Source: Clostridiales bacterium (GTDB taxonomy: Bacteria; Bacillota; Clostridia; Oscillospirales; Oscillospiraceae). From it: a stretch of DNA of 5,742 nt. The stretch is taken from assembly GCA_009774055.1 (NCBI GenBank), contig VSNB01000204.1, positions 1 through 5,742 of the forward strand, given 5' to 3'. The notes beneath the pieces are model-generated. The model saw only the letters and a program-made list of their open reading frames with translations. It was not told the origin of the DNA and searched no databases. Position 1 is the first letter of the stretch. Each line of letters starts with the position of its first letter. A program made the translations under genes and the position numbers. Shown in pieces: positions 4,182 through 5,742 of this stretch.

Positions 4182-5738
4182 TCAGCTCCACAGGCTGCAC
4201 AACAGGTCCGTATACCCAGACGGATCGTCGATGGGCAGTCCGGCGATGAGCTTGGCCTGGTTCATCAGTACCTGGACGTACTTCTTCGCCTTCTCCGGAT
4301 CGCTGGCCCGCGCGGCCTCCAGAGCGGCGAAGGCGGGATGGTCCACGTTGACCTCCAAGATCCGCTTGGCCTTCATGCCCATCTCCGGCTGGACGGCGTT
4401 GAAGTACCGCTCCATCTCGAAGCTCATGCCCTCGCCGGAGGTCATGCACACCGGATGGGTCTTCAGCTTCCGGGAGATGCGGACCTCGTCCACGCCCTCC
4501 CCCAGGGCCTCCTTCATGAAGTCCAGGGCCTCCTTGTAGTCGTCCGCTTTCTTCTCCTCCGGCATGTCGTCCAGGTCCAGGTCGCCGTCCACGGCGGAGC
4601 GGAAGGACTTCTCCTTGTACTCCCGGAGGATCTCCACCAGCATCTGATCCGCCTGATCGGTGAGGTACAGTATCTCCATATTCCGCTCCCGCAGAAGCTC
4701 GGTCTGGGGCAGATTGTCCATGACGGCGGCGTTCTCGCCGGTGGCGTAGTAGATGTGCTTCTGACTTTCCGGCATCCGGTCCACGTACTCGGCCAGCGTC
4801 ACCAGCTTCTTCTCCGTGGAGGAGTAGAACAGCAGCAGGTCCTGCAGCAGATCCTTCTTGGCCCCGTAGTTGTTGATGCACCCAACCTTCAGCTGGCGGC
4901 CGAAATTCTTGAAGAACTTCTCATAGCCCTCCCGGTCGTCCTTCAGCATCCGCTCCAGCTCACCCTTGACCTTCTTCTCGATGTTGTTGGCGATGAGGCG
5001 CAGCTGCCGGTCGTGTTGAAGCAGCTCCCGGGAGATGTTCAGGCTCAGGTCCGGGGAATCCACCACGCCCTTGACGAAGCCGAAGTGGTCCCCGATCAGG
5101 TCCTGGCACTTATCCATGATCATGACCCCGGCGGAGTAGAGCTGGAGTCCCCGCTCATAGTCGGCGCTGTAGTAGTCATAAGGAGGCCGGGAGGGGATAT
5201 ACAGCAGCGCCTTGTAGGACACCTGGCCCTCGGCGGAGACGGTTACCACGGACTGGGGGGCGGTGAAGTCGCTGAACTTCTCCTGGTAGAACTTGTCGTA
5301 CTCCTCCTTGGTAACCTCGCTCTTCTTCCGCTGCCACAGGGGGACCATGCTGTTGAGAGTTTCCTCCTCCCTGTAGCTCTCGTACTCGGGCTTGTCCTCG
5401 GGGGAGTCCTCCTTCTTCCGGGACTTGGTGACTTCCATGCGGATGGGCCAGCGGATATAGTCGGAGTACTTCCGCACCAGCTCCCGCAGGGTGTACTCCT
5501 GGAGGAATTCGGAGTATTTCTCCTCCTCGCCGTCCTCCTTTACGTGCATAATGATGTCGGTGCCTGCAGCGTCCTTCTCGCAGGGGGTGACGGTGTAGCC
5601 ATCGGCCCCGTCGCTCTCCCAGCGGTAAGCCTGGGCCTCGCCGTACTTCTTGGTAACCACGGTAATGCGGTCGGCCACCATGAAGGCGGAGTAGAAGCCC
5701 ACGCCAAACAGCCCTATGATGTCAACATCCTCGTTGTC
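4182..5738 (-). CDS. htpG: Molecular chaperone HtpG (Hsp90), 5' part missing
   Basis: HtpG is the bacterial Hsp90, a cytosolic homodimeric ATP-dependent chaperone. The window holds the last 518 residues. They begin DNEDVDIIG, followed by a variant of the Hsp90 ATP-lid motif, (G)LFGVGFYSAF, where family members usually have GQFGVGFYSAF. The middle domain contains WPIRMEV, the long charged TLNSMVPLWQRKKSEV segment, and LNISRELLQ with its conserved arginine at 5028-5030 (matching the E. coli Arg336 region by family knowledge). The C-terminal dimerisation domain ends with LIAGLPIDDPSGYTDLLCSLWS. About 110 N-terminal residues, with the N-box that binds ATP, lie beyond the edge. A TAG in frame occurs at 5739-5741, directly before the first conserved residues, so the gene is either broken or the edge bases are wrong. 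A GTG at 5700-5702 falls inside the conserved motif and has no ribosome site, so it is not a real start. Composition matches the exporter genes. Confidence 0.92.
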   Translation of the reverse strand, partial: DNEDVDIIGLFGVGFYSAFMVADRITVVTKKYGEAQAYRWESDGADGYTVTPCEKDAAGTDIIMHVKEDGEEEKYSEFLQEYTLRELVRKYSDYIRWPIRMEVTKSRKKEDSPEDKPEYESYREEETLNSMVPLWQRKKSEVTKEEYDKFYQEKFSDFTAPQSVVTVSAEGQVSYKALLYIPSRPPYDYYSADYERGLQLYSAGVMIMDKCQDLIGDHFGFVKGVVDSPDLSLNISRELLQHDRQLRLIANNIEKKVKGELERMLKDDREGYEKFFKNFGRQLKVGCINNYGAKKDLLQDLLLFYSSTEKKLVTLAEYVDRMPESQKHIYYATGENAAVMDNLPQTELLRERNMEILYLTDQADQMLVEILREYKEKSFRSAVDGDLDLDDMPEEKKADDYKEALDFMKEALGEGVDEVRISRKLKTHPVCMTSGEGMSFEMERYFNAVQPEMGMKAKRILEVNVDHPAFAALEAARASDPEKAKKYVQVLMNQAKLIAGLPIDDPSGYTDLLCSLWS

Positions 5739-5742
5739 CTAG

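Noticed and set aside
4174..4881. Minus-strand 235-codon frame within htpG
   Set aside because: It is a Gly/Arg-rich out-of-frame shadow of the strongly conserved HtpG C-terminal half.
5700..5702. GTG as the start of a short HtpG lacking the N-terminal domain
   Set aside because: It falls in the middle of the conserved FGVGFYSAF motif, has no ribosome site, and conserved Hsp90 residues continue upstream of it.

Overview
The window looks like a piece of chromosome from a high-GC member of the Clostridia, probably a gut Oscillospiraceae-type organism. This is an inference from strong AAGGAGG-type ribosome sites, tight gene packing, GC-rich codon use in most genes, and the gene families present. 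It could also be a metagenomic contig; species cannot be read from it.

Layout: (1) Bases 1-169 are a leader or intergenic stretch with a large GC-rich hairpin (13-77), a possible -10 element (96-101) and a second small dyad (102-138). (2) Bases 170-2560 (+) carry a compact three-gene operon for an ABC-2 type exporter: an ATPase of the COG4586 type and two different six-helix permeases of the COG4587 and COG3694 types, with 12 and 3 bases between genes. (3) Bases 2622-3092 (+) encode a GNAT acetyltransferase of the RimJ/RimL-like group, visibly more AT-rich than its neighbours, followed by a weak terminator. (4) Bases 3215-4126 (+) encode an AraC-type activator fused to a GyrI-like small-molecule binding domain (the Rob layout). 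It is preceded by a dyad overlapping a possible extended -10 element. (5) A perfect 12-bp terminator hairpin (4132-4161) separates it from (6) the chaperone gene htpG (Hsp90), convergent on the minus strand and cut by the right edge of the window.

The exporter, acetyltransferase and effector-binding regulator could together form a drug or toxic-compound response module (sense, modify, export). That link rests only on adjacency and family knowledge. htpG looks like an unrelated neighbour.

The points most worth a second look are a full Shine-Dalgarno plus in-frame ATG exactly at the domain boundary inside the AraC-GyrI gene, the dyad over its promoter, an in-frame TAG in htpG at the window edge, and an ABC ATPase whose C-terminal part seems to lack an internal block. 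I found no CRISPR array, tRNA, rRNA or mobile element. No proven new system is visible.
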